Below, piece by piece: positions 31,531-32,050 of a stretch of 32,050 nt of DNA. Under the pieces are notes generated by a model. That model had not been told where the DNA came from. It made no database searches and worked only from the letters and a program-made list of their open reading frames with translations. A program made the translations under genes and the position numbers. The stretch's first letter is position 1, and each line of letters opens with the position of its first letter. The stretch is from JAJPHJ01 sp035622315 (GTDB lineage: Bacteria > Vulcanimicrobiota > Vulcanimicrobiia > Eremiobacterales > Eremiobacteraceae), in NCBI GenBank assembly GCA_035622315.1, contig DASPVP010000090.1, forward strand, positions 1 to 32,050, read 5' to 3'.

Positions 31531-32050
31531 TTGGAAAACACTGGCGCTTCGCCCTTGGATCACGGCCCGGAGCTCTCTGACCTCGATCGCTGCACGCGCT
31601 GCGGACTGTGCGAGCAGGCCTGCCCGACGTACAAACTGCTTCGCTTCGAACCCGACTCGCCCCGCGGGCGTGTCTTTATGATGAAGGAAGTGGCGCAAGG
31701 CGCGGCACCCATCAGCGCTCATCTCGCACACCACCTGTACCAATGCCTGGGGTGCCGCGCGTGCGAAACCGTCTGCCCTGCCGGCGTGCCGTACGGCAAG
31801 CTACTCGAGCGCGCGCGATTTCAGATCGAATCGTCGGGCGAGCTCGCGCCCGAACGACACGGCTGGAGACGCTTTCGCTCGATCGCGTTCGAGCGCGTGC
31901 TTCCGAAGCAGTGGCTGTTCGAGACGCTGATGTTCCCTGCTCGGGTGCTGCAAGGGATACCGGCGTTGTTGAAGGGCGTTCAAGCGCTTCCACTACCGAC
32001 GAGCGCTCGCCGGCTCGCGCGCATGATCCCGCGAGGTCAGTCCACCTCGC
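31531..32050 (+). CDS. glcF: Glycolate oxidase iron-sulfur subunit GlcF (3' partial)
   Basis: The gene starts with TTG at 31531, 3 bp after glcE, with a GGGGGA ribosome binding site at about 31517-31522, and runs off the right edge (173 codons seen). Two 4Fe-4S ferredoxin motifs are present: CTRCGLCEQACP (residues 21-32) and CLGCRACETVCPAG (near residues 75-90). This arrangement plus the position after glcD-glcE identifies GlcF, which passes electrons from the FAD subunits to quinone. The C-terminal CCG-type cysteine domains lie outside the window. Confidence 0.92.
   Translation, partial: MENTGASPLDHGPELSDLDRCTRCGLCEQACPTYKLLRFEPDSPRGRVFMMKEVAQGAAPISAHLAHHLYQCLGCRACETVCPAGVPYGKLLERARFQIESSGELAPERHGWRRFRSIAFERVLPKQWLFETLMFPARVLQGIPALLKGVQALPLPTSARRLARMIPRGQSTS

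Overview
The window is dense, GC-rich bacterial chromosome with about 30 protein-coding genes, very short intergenic gaps and many start/stop overlaps. I see no rRNA, tRNA, CRISPR array, insertion sequence or phage gene. A probable outer-membrane beta-barrel with a copper-amine-oxidase-N-like domain, frequent GTG/TTG starts and the overall gene mix resemble Eremiobacterota/Vulcanimicrobiota-type diderm soil bacteria. That placement is inference only; no marker gene is present to prove it.

Layout. 1-2033: the end of a surface protein closed by a strong terminator, then two convergent small secreted paralogues. 2097-5847: a + strand operon of a nitrilase-fold hydrolase with a degenerate second copy, a lipoprotein-like Ig/beta-propeller protein and a zinc-type MDR oxidoreductase. 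5855-11035: a - strand operon of a four-helix membrane protein, an (alpha/alpha)6 glycosidase and a solitary solute-binding lipoprotein. 11054-11254: a small zinc-ribbon protein. 11313-14692: a - strand thiazole operon thiG-thiH-thiS-thiE followed by a sulfite-oxidase-fold molybdenum enzyme. 14893-17332: a polytopic membrane protein and a second solitary solute-binding lipoprotein. 17369-19929: a ferredoxin/flavodoxin-NADP reductase divergent from DoxX, then class I fructose-bisphosphate aldolase. 19992-21739: a - strand operon iscX / LON-domain protein / CoA-type Nudix hydrolase / YciI. 21819-23216: sod and fabI. 23384-24047: moaD-moaE. 24054-28721: an MbfA-like iron exporter, a CPBP protease, a GT2 glycosyltransferase, a bipolar histone-H1-like protein, a peroxiredoxin and an unknown small protein. 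28720-32050: glcD-glcE-glcF, with glcF cut by the window end.

Themes. Several genes serve redox and metal handling: superoxide dismutase, peroxiredoxin, iron exporter, IscX, NADP reductase and DoxX. Cofactor genes are also prominent: thiazole/thiamine synthesis and the MoaDE molybdopterin synthase that would feed enzymes such as the Mo oxidoreductase. GlcDEF oxidises glycolate to glyoxylate. A small family of palindromic repeats with a GTAG-GGC-type flank sits between convergent genes and twice appears to supply a stop codon. I did not find a clear new defence or mobile system. The least explained parts are the convergent secreted paralogues, the double nitrilase operon, the membrane protein/glycosidase/binding-protein operon and the palindromic repeats.
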